Below are positions 1 to 9,900 of a stretch of DNA of 64,000 nucleotides, piece by piece (position 1 is the first letter of the stretch; every line of letters begins with the position of its first letter). The stretch spans positions 1 to 64,000 of the forward strand of contig NZ_JAEMSG010000001.1 in the NCBI RefSeq assembly GCF_016462945.1, read 5' to 3'. The DNA comes from Mycolicibacterium sp. (GTDB lineage: Bacteria; Actinomycetota; Actinomycetes; Mycobacteriales; Mycobacteriaceae). The position numbers were made by a program, and so were the translations under genes. A model generated the notes under the pieces. It was given only the letters and a program-made list of their open reading frames with translations, did not search any database and was not told where the DNA came from.

Positions 1-17
1 GTATCGATCAGAATCAT
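1..17 (-). CDS. 5' end of a VapC (PIN) toxin gene, cut by the window edge
   Basis: Reverse complement starts ATGATTCTGATCGATAC (MILID...), overlaps the vapB stop in ATGA, and is identical to the vapC start near 14.7 kb. Confidence 0.6.
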
Positions 18-226
18 CAGAACTCGTCGGGCCGCTCTCGCCGGATGCCGCCGAGATCGTCGTCCCAACCGATGCCTTCAAGGCCAAGCAGGAACTCACG
101 GTTCAACGGCGGTCCGACCAGACGCCGCAGAGCCAGGTCGACGGCCTGTCTCTTGGTGCTGACCCCGTAACGCCGCATCACCTCGGCGACGAGTTCGTCA
201 TCGAGTTCGATATTGGTGCGAGTCAT
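17..226 (-). CDS. VapB-family type II antitoxin
   Basis: [36 protein letters not shown] is typical of VapB; adjacent PIN-domain start. Confidence 0.85.
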   Translation of the reverse strand: MTRTNIELDDELVAEVMRRYGVSTKRQAVDLALRRLVGPPLNREFLLGLEGIGWDDDLGGIRRERPDEF

Positions 227-281
227 ACACCCATATTACACCTTAGATACACCACCCCGCGCACCGATACGATTTGCGTCC

Positions 282-1058
282 ATGACGCGATCCGCTTCCC
301 GACGCGAAGTCCTCAAATACGCCCTGGCGACCCCGGCACTCGTCGGCCTGGGCACTGCGGCGGCCACCGCCGGTGGACCGCGGGCGTCCGCCGCCGGTAT
401 GAGGCTCATCGACTTCGCCGAGCGACTGGTGTCCCCGGAACAGATCAGGGCGGCAGGCTTTGACGGCGCACTGGTCTACGTGTCGGAGTTGCGGCCCGGA
501 GCGACCTTCGACTTCAAGCCGGTCACCCGCGAGTTCACCGATAGTATGCGCGCGCTGGGGCTGCACGTCGTCAGCTGTTATCAGTACGGCAAGCCCGGTT
601 GGCCGAATTCGCCGTCGGACTTCACCCGCGGGTATGCCGGTGGGGTTGCGGATGCGACGACGGCCCTGCGATTGCACGGCGCGGCCGGTGGCCCAAGTTC
701 GGCGCCGATCTTCTTCAGCGTCGACGAACCGATTGACTCCACAACGTGGAAAAATGTTGCGCTGCAATGGTTTCGCGGTCTCAACTCGGTCCTGGGCGTC
801 GAACGAACGGGTATCTACGGCGGAAACCGGGAATTAGCGTGGGCGATCGCCGATGGTGTCGTCGGGCACTCGAGCACTCCGGGTTTTCGATGGGCCTGGC
901 AGACCAAGGCATGGTCAGGTGGTGTGCGCGAACCCGCGGCGGTGCTCTTTCAGCGAGAGGTTGTCACCGCGGTAGACCCGGGTGTGCTGATCGATGGTGT
1001 GCACGTAGACGTGGACGATGTGCTCGCGGCCGATTTCGGCCAGTGGGATCGGGTTTAG
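282..1058 (+). CDS. Tat-exported DUF1906 (glycoside-hydrolase-like) domain protein
   Basis: N-terminal SRREVLKYALATPALVGLG Tat-like signal; FDGALVYVSELRPGATFDFKPVTREFTDSMRALGLHVVSCYQYG. Confidence 0.7.
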   Translation: MTRSASRREVLKYALATPALVGLGTAAATAGGPRASAAGMRLIDFAERLVSPEQIRAAGFDGALVYVSELRPGATFDFKPVTREFTDSMRALGLHVVSCYQYGKPGWPNSPSDFTRGYAGGVADATTALRLHGAAGGPSSAPIFFSVDEPIDSTTWKNVALQWFRGLNSVLGVERTGIYGGNRELAWAIADGVVGHSSTPGFRWAWQTKAWSGGVREPAAVLFQREVVTAVDPGVLIDGVHVDVDDVLAADFGQWDRV

Positions 1059-1742
1059 GACCCGACCGGAACCAGTGCCGGGCTTCCTACGCCGATCGTG
1101 ATCCGCGGGGAGGCCGCCGGGTCGAGCCAGGTCAGGATCGAGCGCATCTCATCACGACCGATGGCCACACATCCCCAGGTCGGGCTGCCGTTGGTCACGT
1201 GCAGAAAGATCCCCGACACCTTTCCTGGGATCCGCTGCGGGTTCACGGCGATGTTGACCGCATAGTCGTAGACCGGGCCGGAGTCGTAGAGGTTCTCGGT
1301 GATGGCCGAGGGACTGTTCGCTGAGTGGACGTGGGTGTTGTACGTCGGCGAGGACGCGTCTTCGTCCCACCAATCCTGTTTGGTGGCCTGGAAATAGGGC
1401 ATCTTGGTGCCGGGATTGGGCTCGCGGCCGAAGGCTTGTTCGAATACGAACGTTCCCTCGGGAGTGCGGTAGACACCGTCGGCGGGGGCACCGATTCCGA
1501 GCTCGCCGACCATGGTTTTGGTCGGCCCCAGGACAACCTTCCACTGCTGACCGACCCGTTGGAATGCGGTGAGGGTCCCCGTGGTCGAATTCGCGGCGGG
1601 GACACCGACGACAATCCACTGAGAGGTCTCCGCGGCGGGAGCAACCGGTGGCTCAGCCGGAGTGGGCGCGGCCAATGGCAGTGCCAGAGCAGCCAATCCC
1701 AGAAACCCCGCGATCCTGACGAGTGTCCTGGGCAGTTTCACA
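1055..1742 (-). CDS. L,D-transpeptidase / YkuD-domain exported protein
   Basis: Signal peptide followed by IFLHVTNGSPTWGCVAIGRDEM catalytic motif. Confidence 0.75.
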
Positions 1743-1828
1743 CGTGCGATCGTAACCGCGACCAGCAATAGAACCCGGGAAGCAGAGCCGGGGGCAAGCG
1801 ATCGGGAACTGGGATACTGGGCGGCACC

Positions 1829-3295
1829 ATGGACGACGACGAGCAGTGGACTAGCCCCGCCGGACTGCCGGCCGGGCGGGCCGTGGCGCTCGATGGGCGG
1901 GTGCGGATCTGGCGCGACGCCTCGGTCGTCCTGGGCGGTGCGCCGTGGGGCATCGTCCGGATCGCGGCGGCCGCAAGGCCGTTCGTCCTTCGCCTCAAAC
2001 ACGCCGGAGCAGCCGGGCTGGTTCCCTCCCCCGGTGTCGAGCACGCCGTGGTCGACCTGCTGGTGCCCCGCGGGATCGTTCATCCACTGCCGATCCGTGA
2101 TCACCAACCGGGCAACGTGGTGGAGGTCGTCGTGCCCGCCTACGAGCGAGCGGATCTGCTCGATGACTGTCTGGGCGCCCTCCGCGCGGCTTCACCGGAG
2201 GTGCGCATCATCGTGGTGGACGACGCGTCGCGCTCAGAAAGGGTCGGTGACGTGGCGCGCGCACATGGCGCAACCCTGATCCGCCACGCGGTGAACCGCG
2301 GTCCTGCTGCCGCCCGCAACACCGGCCTTGACGCAGTAAGCGCACCGATCGTCGCGTTCGTCGATGCCGACTGCGCAGTGACACCGGGATGGATTGATCC
2401 GCTCGTCATTCACTTCGACGATCCTCGGATCGCGGCGGTCGCACCACGGATCAGGCCCCGTTCAAGCTCCGGTGGTGTGCTACCCCGCTACGAGTTCACC
2501 CGATCCGCACTCGACATGGGTCCCCGACCGGAATTGGTGGCGCGCGGCGCACCGCTGGGGTACCTGCCGTCGGCGGCAATCATGATTAGGCGAAGTGCGA
2601 TGGCGCCCTTGAGATTTGATGAGGCACTGCGGGTCGGTGAGGATGTCGACCTGGTCTGGCGGTTGTCCGATGCCGGCTGGATGGTCCGGTACGAACCCGC
2701 TTCCGTGGTGACCCATAAGATCCGGCCGCGGCTGCTCGACTGGGCGCGGCGACACTTTGACTACGGCACCTCCGCTGCGCAGCTGGACGTCCGGCATCCG
2801 CGGCGTCTCGCACCGGCACGATTGTCGGTCTGGAACCTCGCGGTCGGTCTGCTTGTGCTGGCCCGGTGGCCAACACGTGGCCTTGCCGTGGCCGCCGGAC
2901 TCGGGGTCGCCGGTCTATCGACCGGCCTGCTGGCCCGCACACTGCGCGCGTCCTCCGTCGACCCCGCGGTGGCTTCGCTTGTTGTTGCTAGGGGACTGGT
3001 GGCCGAGGCGGGGGCCACCGGGCATCTGCTTCGCCGCGAATGGTGGCCGCTGGGATGGCTCGCCCTGGCCGCCGCACCGCGATCCCGACTCAGCCGGTTT
3101 GCCGCAGCGGCGATGCTCATTCCCATCGCGGCTGAGTGGTTCATCCGGCGCCCTGCACTCGACCCGGTGCGGTACGTCGCGCTACGACTGATGGAGGACG
3201 CCGCCTACGGCACCGGGGTGATCGCAAGCGCGGTCGCAGATAGGCGTCCCGGAGTTCTCCTACCCCTGGTGAGGATGCCCGGCAGCCGACGCTAG
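1829..3295 (+). CDS. Family 2 glycosyltransferase resembling mycofactocin glycosyltransferase MftF
   Basis: GT2 motifs VEVVVPAYERADLL, VVDDASR, GPAAARNTGLDAV, VAFVDADC; MftF-like N-terminal region and C-terminal TM segments. Confidence 0.75.
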   Translation: MDDDEQWTSPAGLPAGRAVALDGRVRIWRDASVVLGGAPWGIVRIAAAARPFVLRLKHAGAAGLVPSPGVEHAVVDLLVPRGIVHPLPIRDHQPGNVVEVVVPAYERADLLDDCLGALRAASPEVRIIVVDDASRSERVGDVARAHGATLIRHAVNRGPAAARNTGLDAVSAPIVAFVDADCAVTPGWIDPLVIHFDDPRIAAVAPRIRPRSSSGGVLPRYEFTRSALDMGPRPELVARGAPLGYLPSAAIMIRRSAMAPLRFDEALRVGEDVDLVWRLSDAGWMVRYEPASVVTHKIRPRLLDWARRHFDYGTSAAQLDVRHPRRLAPARLSVWNLAVGLLVLARWPTRGLAVAAGLGVAGLSTGLLARTLRASSVDPAVASLVVARGLVAEAGATGHLLRREWWPLGWLALAAAPRSRLSRFAAAAMLIPIAAEWFIRRPALDPVRYVALRLMEDAAYGTGVIASAVADRRPGVLLPLVRMPGSRR

Positions 3296-4530
3296 CGGCG
3301 CAGCGGTGCTGCGGCCTGGTATTGCGCGGGTTTTCGTTGCGACGACCATCCCAGCCATCGTTCCCACGCGTGCACCGAGGCGCGTTGCCACGCGTGATCG
3401 GCCGCCGGGCTGATGCGACGCGCGACCTCCAACGCCACGATGAGCGGAACGCGCATCAGCAGTAAAGCCAGTCCGAGCCATGGCGAGGGCAGCCGGTACC
3501 GCTTGCGATTCGCGGGCAACATGAACAGCCGGACGTAGGCGGCCTGGATGTGCAGGTGCATCTGGGCACGCACACGCTCGATACCCCGAAATTCCGGCAG
3601 GGGTGCGAAGGCGGGCACAAACGACTCGACCAGTTCGGCCCCGATGGCGCCGGAGTCGTACGAGCGGGTGGCGTCGAACAGGTACAGCATCCGGATGCCG
3701 GCGGCGATGGTCTCCGGGAAGATGTCGGAGCGCATGCCGACCAAGTGGCCCAGGTAGCGGTTGAAGTGCAGGGCGGCCCGGATCTCAGCCGGGGACGTCA
3801 GGTAACCCAACGCGTACAGACCGAGTCCTGGGCCGACGCTTCCGCCGAGCAGCGTCAGCATCATCTCGGCCTGGCTGATCGGAAGCCCCCAGCGCTGCGA
3901 GTCCCACTCCGGGTGGTCGGCCACCCGGCGCCGGACACTGACATGCATGACCCGCACCTGCATCGAGATGCGACGCCCGAGCGAGCCGGGCGTCAGCGCG
4001 GCACCGGGCCGGCACACCTCGATCCACCACCGGCTGGTCTCCAGATAGCGGTTGAGCGCGGAGTCCCCGGCGTATCCGCCGGATAGTGACAGCGGCACCG
4101 CCAGCGAAGCTTCGGTGTAGGCGTCCAACGTGCCGGCATTGCCGATCGAGCCCAGCGTGTAACCCCAGCGTCGCCACACCGCCGCACCCTGCTCGACCAG
4201 TTGCGGATCCACCCAGTCCGGAACGTGTTCGAACTCCGCGAACAACGCCGTCATCGACTCCGGCACTTCGGGCACGGCATCGACGCAGGTCTCCAACGCT
4301 TGGTTCAACATCTCCCTGGAGCGTTCCGGACCCAGCGATCCCAGAAATGTCTCGTCCACAAACCGCTCAGCTACCGGGTCGCCAGCGTTGAGCAGCCGCG
4401 CATATTCGTCCACGACCCGGTCATCGGGGAAAAGCTCGAAGCCGGTGATCCGCTTGATCCTGGCACGGATGCGGGCGGACGGTCCCGCGTCGCGGGCCTG
4501 CGGCCAGCGAAACGCACTGGGAACAGCCAC
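3292..4530 (-). CDS. Oxygenase MpaB family protein (DUF2236)
   Basis: Overall composition and ERFVDETFLGSLGPERS...RWGYTLGSIGNAGTLDAYTEASLAVPLSLSGGY. Confidence 0.7.
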   Translation of the reverse strand: MAVPSAFRWPQARDAGPSARIRARIKRITGFELFPDDRVVDEYARLLNAGDPVAERFVDETFLGSLGPERSREMLNQALETCVDAVPEVPESMTALFAEFEHVPDWVDPQLVEQGAAVWRRWGYTLGSIGNAGTLDAYTEASLAVPLSLSGGYAGDSALNRYLETSRWWIEVCRPGAALTPGSLGRRISMQVRVMHVSVRRRVADHPEWDSQRWGLPISQAEMMLTLLGGSVGPGLGLYALGYLTSPAEIRAALHFNRYLGHLVGMRSDIFPETIAAGIRMLYLFDATRSYDSGAIGAELVESFVPAFAPLPEFRGIERVRAQMHLHIQAAYVRLFMLPANRKRYRLPSPWLGLALLLMRVPLIVALEVARRISPAADHAWQRASVHAWERWLGWSSQRKPAQYQAAAPLRR

Positions 4531-4634
4531 GATCCGCTCCTTCGCTCGGCGTCACATCCGCGACTGGTCCTCCAGCATAAGCGGACGTCCTCAGCTAACC
4601 TTTCAACCAGGAAAGACGACTACGAGGAGTCACC

Positions 4635-5783
4635 GTGCAGATTTCGCTTCGCTCCCAGTTGATCGCGAGCATCGCCGCTCTCAGCGTGACGGCGACAGTC
4701 ATCACCCCGATCACCCCCTCCGACGTGATGCCCTCGATACAGCAGGTCTCGACTAGCTACCAGCTTTCAGCGCTGGCCAACCCCATCACCGCGATCGCGG
4801 GCGTTGTCGAGTTCCTGAACTATCAGATCCTCAGCGGGCAGCCCCTCAACGCTGACCCTGCAGCCTACGTCTTCGCCGACCCGTATTGGACGGACTTCTT
4901 CACCGCCACGAACCCCTTCACCGATCCGCCCAGCACCGTCAGGTTCGGGCCGCAGACCTTGGGCCTGATTCCTGATCTCGCCAACGAGTTCTCGACCAAT
5001 GCCCTGAGCGCGGTGATCTCCAACCTGTCGAATTACGGCTTCGCTGTCGGCGAAGGCGCACTGGCCCTGGGCACGGGCACGGCGACCGCGGTGTGGAACA
5101 CCCCGACGGCAGTGGCCACCGCCGTCGGATACGCGGCCGCCGGCGATACCGCGGCCGCGCTCGCCGAGTTGCAGACGCAGATCCTGGCTCCACTGCAGGC
5201 GGGCGTCCAGTTGGCGACTGATGCCATCTCCTACATCACCTCAAACCTTGCCCGAAACATTCAAACGATCCTGACCGCCACCCTGCCGAAACTGCTGGGT
5301 GGGCTGGCCAGAGCGACGGTCGGCGGTCTCACCTACCTGACCCAGTCGGCGATCGCGACCGTCACCCAGGTGGTCACCGACCTGGCCACCCTGAACGTCG
5401 AAGCCGCATGGAACGACTCGGTGAACGGCTTTCTCAGCAACACCGGCACGCTTGGCCAGCTCACCTGGCTGACCGTCGCGCCTATCGGCTTCCCGAATCC
5501 GGCGGACTTGACGACCGGCATTCCGTGGGTTTCGCCGAGCCTGCGCAATGTCATCACCACTGTGTCGCAGCAGACCGGCGGCTCCGCCATTCTCAATGAC
5601 ATTTTTGGTGGCGCCGGGATCCGCAACGAACCGTTTTATCCCGGCCCATTGCCTGCCGCCTCGGTGCCGTCGCGGTCGACAAAAGCCGCGCGATCCGCGG
5701 CGTCGGTACGGTCGGCGGCTGCACCCGCGGCAGACGCGGGTGCTGGGCATCGGGTAGCCCGCAAGGCGGCCGCGGCGGGCTAA
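4635..5783 (+). CDS. Mycobacterial exported protein of unknown function
   Basis: Signal-like N-terminus, Ala/Thr-rich helical repeats typical of large mycobacterial secreted hypotheticals. Confidence 0.6.
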   Translation: MQISLRSQLIASIAALSVTATVITPITPSDVMPSIQQVSTSYQLSALANPITAIAGVVEFLNYQILSGQPLNADPAAYVFADPYWTDFFTATNPFTDPPSTVRFGPQTLGLIPDLANEFSTNALSAVISNLSNYGFAVGEGALALGTGTATAVWNTPTAVATAVGYAAAGDTAAALAELQTQILAPLQAGVQLATDAISYITSNLARNIQTILTATLPKLLGGLARATVGGLTYLTQSAIATVTQVVTDLATLNVEAAWNDSVNGFLSNTGTLGQLTWLTVAPIGFPNPADLTTGIPWVSPSLRNVITTVSQQTGGSAILNDIFGGAGIRNEPFYPGPLPAASVPSRSTKAARSAASVRSAAAPAADAGAGHRVARKAAAAG

Positions 5784-6634
5784 GCGCCCGCGGCCACGAC
5801 CACGAAATCGGTGGCGAACCCGAGGAGCAGGCCGATCAGCAGTCCCCAGAACATCAGCGTGCGGTGGCCGAGGTTCTGCGCGACACGCAACAACTGAACG
5901 ACCACGTACAGGATCGAGCCCGCTGCAAGGGCCATGAAGGCAACTGAGACAGTCTCATTCACGAACGCCTGGCCGAGCAGCGTGCCGACCAATGTCGGGC
6001 CACCGGCGATCAGACCGAGCAGCGCCAGGAATCCCCAGCTGGGTCGGGTCGGATCGCCAGCCAGTGGGGCGACGATTCCGAAACCCTCTGTCGCATTGTG
6101 CAACCCGAATCCGACGATCAGCGGGATCGCGAGACTGAGGTGCCCGGCGGCGGCGGACTGACCGATCGCCAGTCCCTCGGAGAAGTTGTGCAATCCGATA
6201 CCCACCGCGATCAGAATCGCCAGGCGCTGTCCGGCTGACGCGGTGGCGAAGGCGCGATATTCGGTAAACTCAGCCACGCTTGCCGCACCCGGCCCGTGCG
6301 GCCGCGCGGTACCCTTCGCGCCCGCCATCCACTGCTCGTAGTAGACGAGAGTCATCAGGCCGAGGACCAGACCGACAACCAAGACCGCAGCCAGCGAGAT
6401 GAACCCCAGCCAGGTGCCGGTTCCATCCTGGGTGACAGCGACGAGCGCGGTCTCGACCGGTTCGACGGCGTGCACGAGCACGTCCCAGAACAGGAACAGC
6501 AGCACACCGGTAGCGGTCGCGCTCAGCAGGGCCCTCGCGCCGGTTGGCAGACCTCGCACTCGGCCCACCGGGAGGCCGAGAAATATGGTGAAACCTGCGA
6601 TGGCGCCCAGAAGTGCGATATCGAACGTGCTCAC
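5780..6634 (-). CDS. ZIP-family divalent metal transporter
   Basis: IAVGIGLHNFSEGLAIGQS and VGFGLHNATEGFGIVAPL ZIP signatures. Confidence 0.85.
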   Translation of the reverse strand: MSTFDIALLGAIAGFTIFLGLPVGRVRGLPTGARALLSATATGVLLFLFWDVLVHAVEPVETALVAVTQDGTGTWLGFISLAAVLVVGLVLGLMTLVYYEQWMAGAKGTARPHGPGAASVAEFTEYRAFATASAGQRLAILIAVGIGLHNFSEGLAIGQSAAAGHLSLAIPLIVGFGLHNATEGFGIVAPLAGDPTRPSWGFLALLGLIAGGPTLVGTLLGQAFVNETVSVAFMALAAGSILYVVVQLLRVAQNLGHRTLMFWGLLIGLLLGFATDFVVVAAGA

Positions 6635-6653
6635 GGCCACCTCCCTTCTATGC

Positions 6654-6672
6654 AAAGCCTAGCCTAAGTTAG
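6654..6672. promoter_or_regulatory. Possible DtxR-family (IdeR/MntR-like) operator upstream of the ZIP gene
   Basis: aaagcctagcctaagttag; reverse complement matches 12/19 positions of TTAGGTTAGGCTAACCTAA, about 20 nt from the proposed start. Confidence 0.3.
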
Positions 6673-6877
6673 ACCACCTACTGTACGGTCCTCAGGTGTC
6701 GCCGTCAAACGAGTTCAATAGCCGTCCATTAGCCTCTTAGCTGCAGTAATGGCTCGCGGCTGCCGCTCAATCATGGCCACATACGCATCGCTCTGGGGCA
6801 TGCACCGGTACAGCCGCGGGCACCGCAATGGAGAAGCCAACAGTGCCGCGCGCCCAGCTCTGCTGTTGTAAATTCAG

Positions 6878-7023
6878 TTGATCAGCGCTCTAAAGCGCAG
6901 CAAAACGGAGCTCATCTGTGAATTCGCCACGCGTGCCCATGCTCCCGCCCACGATGTCGGCGCCGACGTGGTCTGTGTGACCGGCCAACCGGACACGTCG
7001 GCTCGTCGGGCGAAACCCTCGTG
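6878..7023 (+). pseudogene. Short ORF without a good start, possibly a BtpA-like remnant, overlapping the kinase start
   Basis: LISALKRSKTELICEFATRAHAPAHDVGADVVCVTGQPDTSARRAKPS*; the ADVVCVTG core resembles the DAICVSG/DA.IVTG region of BtpA proteins; stop TGA overlaps GTG at 7021. Confidence 0.3.
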
Positions 7024-8544
7024 AGCGCTCACACGATCGGGATCGACATCGGCACCACCGGCACCAAGACAGTGCTGTTCGACACCACCCGCGGCATCAT
7101 CGCTCAGGCTTCGCGCGAGACGGTGTTGCACTCGCCGGAGCCGGGTTACGCCGAGGCCGACACCGGCCAGTGGTACGCCAACGTCATCGGGTCAGTCCGG
7201 GAGATACTGGCCAGCAGCGGGGTGCCCGGCGATAACGTCGGAGCTGTTGCGGTGTCCGGAATGGTGCCAGCCGTCGTCCCCGTCGGCATTGACGGCAACC
7301 CCTTGCGTCGTGCCATCCTGCAGAACGATGCGCGCGCGCACAACGAGGTCGAGGAACTCGCCGCGGTGCTCCGCGACGTGAACTTGGTCGAGATGACCGG
7401 ATCGGCACTCACCCAACAATCGGTGGCACCAACAACGATGTGGTTGCGTGAGCACGAGCCTGAGGTCTACCAACGAACGACCCATTACCTCGGCTCATAC
7501 GACTGGGTGCTCACCGCCCTCGGTGCCGAGGTTCACATCGAGCAGAACTGGGCACTTGAGTCCGGACTGTTCACCATCGGTGGAGACGTCACGTACCCGG
7601 TTCTGATAGCCGCCGGCCTCGACCCCGCAACTCTTCCACCGGTGCGCCGGCCGGGATCCCAGGTTGGTGGACTTAGCCCGGAGGCAGCCCTGCTGACCGG
7701 CCTGGCAGTGGGCACCCCGCTAATCGTCGGCGGCGCGGACCACGTCCTCTCGGCATTCGCCGCCGGCGTCAGCCGGCCGGGCGAGGCACTGGTCAAACTC
7801 GGCGGTGCCGGAGACATCCTGGTCGCAAGCGACGTCACGGTGGTCGACGAGAGGCTCTACCTGGACGCACACCCGATCCCCGACCGGTGGCTACCGAACG
7901 GCTGCATGGCCGCCAGCGGAAGCCTGATCAGGTGGTTCCAAACAATCACCGGTGGGACCGATCTCGTCTCACTTGATGAGGAGGCGATGGCCTCGGCTCC
8001 CGCCGAAGTGCTCTGCCTGCCCTACTTCCTGGGTGAGAAGAGCCCGATCCATGACCCGGACCTGCGCGGCGTGTTCGCCGGCATGCACCTCGGACACACT
8101 CGTGCCGACCTGTACCGCTCCGTTCTCGAGGGTGTCGCCTTCGGGTTCCGTCACCACGTCGAGGTGTTTGACGACATCGGTATCAGCCTCAGCCGCGTGA
8201 TGATCACCAATGGTGGCTCCAGGTCCACGCTCTGGAAGCAGATCCACGCGGACGTTCTGGGCTTTGAACTTCTGCCCGTACGGGGCCATCCCGGGGCATC
8301 CCTGGGTGCCGCCGTGATCGCCGCGATCGGAATCGGCGCACTCGACGACTGGTCCGACGTCACCCGCTTCATCACCTTAGACGCACCCGTGGTACCCGAC
8401 CTGAGACGGACATCGCTGTATGACGATGCCTACCGAACGTGGCGGGAACTGGGCGATGCTGTGGCTCCGGTTTCGCACGCAGTTTCACGCAACACCCGCA
8501 ATAACCGCAATAACCGCAATGTGAAAGGAAAAGTCCTGCAATGA
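7021..8544 (+). CDS. FGGY-family carbohydrate kinase (xylulokinase-like)
   Basis: TIGIDIGTTGTKTVLFD N-terminus and FGGY-like C-terminal GGGSRS-type motif (ITNGGSRSTLWKQIHADVLG). Confidence 0.88.
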   Translation: MSAHTIGIDIGTTGTKTVLFDTTRGIIAQASRETVLHSPEPGYAEADTGQWYANVIGSVREILASSGVPGDNVGAVAVSGMVPAVVPVGIDGNPLRRAILQNDARAHNEVEELAAVLRDVNLVEMTGSALTQQSVAPTTMWLREHEPEVYQRTTHYLGSYDWVLTALGAEVHIEQNWALESGLFTIGGDVTYPVLIAAGLDPATLPPVRRPGSQVGGLSPEAALLTGLAVGTPLIVGGADHVLSAFAAGVSRPGEALVKLGGAGDILVASDVTVVDERLYLDAHPIPDRWLPNGCMAASGSLIRWFQTITGGTDLVSLDEEAMASAPAEVLCLPYFLGEKSPIHDPDLRGVFAGMHLGHTRADLYRSVLEGVAFGFRHHVEVFDDIGISLSRVMITNGGSRSTLWKQIHADVLGFELLPVRGHPGASLGAAVIAAIGIGALDDWSDVTRFITLDAPVVPDLRRTSLYDDAYRTWRELGDAVAPVSHAVSRNTRNNRNNRNVKGKVLQ

Positions 8545-9845
8545 AATCAACAACACCCCGGTGGAGGTTGCGGCCCCTGCTTGCAGTCCTCGCCGTCATG
8601 ACACTGCTGATCAGCGCATGTGCCGGCAGCGGTGGAACCCAGAAAACCGAAGCGACCGGAACTGGCGACGTTCCCAAGGACGTCTCTGGCACGGTCCGCA
8701 TCCTGCTGGAGAACGTGCCCGACTCTGACATCGTCAAGGCGATGGTCCCCGAGTTCACCAAGGATCACCCGAATGTCAAGGTCGACATCGAGATGCTGAC
8801 GTATGACCAGATGCGCGACAAATTGGTGTCATCGTTCCAATCGTCGACCCCCAACTACGACCTGATCGTCGTTGATAACCCATGGATGGTGGACTTTGCG
8901 AAGGCTAAGTTTCTGCAGCCAATGGACGCCCGCATCGACAGCACACCCGGCTACGACGCGACAGACTTCTTCCCGTCCTTGACCGAGATCACCACAGTCG
9001 ACGGTGTGCGTTACGGCGTGCCGTTCTACAACTACGCCCTGGGATACCTCTACAACACCGACGATCTGGCGCAAGCCAAGCTTGAAGTGCCCAAGACCCT
9101 CGACGAATTAGTCAGTACCTCCAAGGCGCTGACGGTCGGCGACAGGGCAGGTATCGCCATGCAGCCGCAACGTGGGTACAAGATCTTCGAGGAATGGGGC
9201 AACTGGCTGTTCGCCGCCGGCGGCTCCATCTATGACGAGAGTGGAAAGCCCAGCCTCGACACTCCCGAGGCCAAGCGTGCGTTGGCCGCCTATATCGCCA
9301 CCTACAAAACCGCAGCGCCGCCCAACAGCCTCAACTGGGCCTTCGACGAGGCGTTCCGGTCAGTGTCCGGCGATCAGGCCGCGTCAATGATCAGTTACAA
9401 CTGGAACCTGCCGGCACTGAACAAACCGGGTTCCGGGCCGTCGGCGGGCAAGTTCAAGCTGGCTGAAATCCCCGGCGGTAAGCAGGTGCTGGGCTCGTGG
9501 AGTTGGTCTATCCCGACCAACTCCGGCGCATCGGATGCGGCCTGGGCCCTCGCGTCGTGGCTCACCTCGAAAACGCAGGACATCCAACGCACCGAGCAGG
9601 GCGGTGCGGCGATCCGGAAGAGCACGCTCAACGATCCTGCGGTCCGCAACGGCAAGTTCGGGGCGGATTACTACGCGACGATCGAGAAGATTCTGGCTAA
9701 TGCATCACCGTTGAGCCAGGGTCCAAGCGGCGAGGAGATGATCCAGGCCGTCGGGACCGAACTCAACGAGGCAGTCGCGGGCACCAAGAGCGTCGACGAC
9801 GCACTGGCCGCCGCCCAGGCGGCTGCCGTGAAGATCCAGGGCTGA
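8541..9845 (+). CDS. Sugar ABC transporter substrate-binding lipoprotein
   Basis: LLISACAGSGG lipobox; solute-binding family 1 pattern; followed by two permeases and an ATPase. Confidence 0.9.
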   Translation: MKSTTPRWRLRPLLAVLAVMTLLISACAGSGGTQKTEATGTGDVPKDVSGTVRILLENVPDSDIVKAMVPEFTKDHPNVKVDIEMLTYDQMRDKLVSSFQSSTPNYDLIVVDNPWMVDFAKAKFLQPMDARIDSTPGYDATDFFPSLTEITTVDGVRYGVPFYNYALGYLYNTDDLAQAKLEVPKTLDELVSTSKALTVGDRAGIAMQPQRGYKIFEEWGNWLFAAGGSIYDESGKPSLDTPEAKRALAAYIATYKTAAPPNSLNWAFDEAFRSVSGDQAASMISYNWNLPALNKPGSGPSAGKFKLAEIPGGKQVLGSWSWSIPTNSGASDAAWALASWLTSKTQDIQRTEQGGAAIRKSTLNDPAVRNGKFGADYYATIEKILANASPLSQGPSGEEMIQAVGTELNEAVAGTKSVDDALAAAQAAAVKIQG

Positions 9846-9900
9846 GTTCGTCGAATGTGCTGGCGGGAACCGGCCACACGAGCAGGAGGGTTGGGCGCGG

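Noticed and set aside
243-767. Long minus-strand ORF opposite the DUF1906 gene
   Set aside because: Antisense high-GC artefact; the plus-strand frame has a signal peptide and a recognisable domain.
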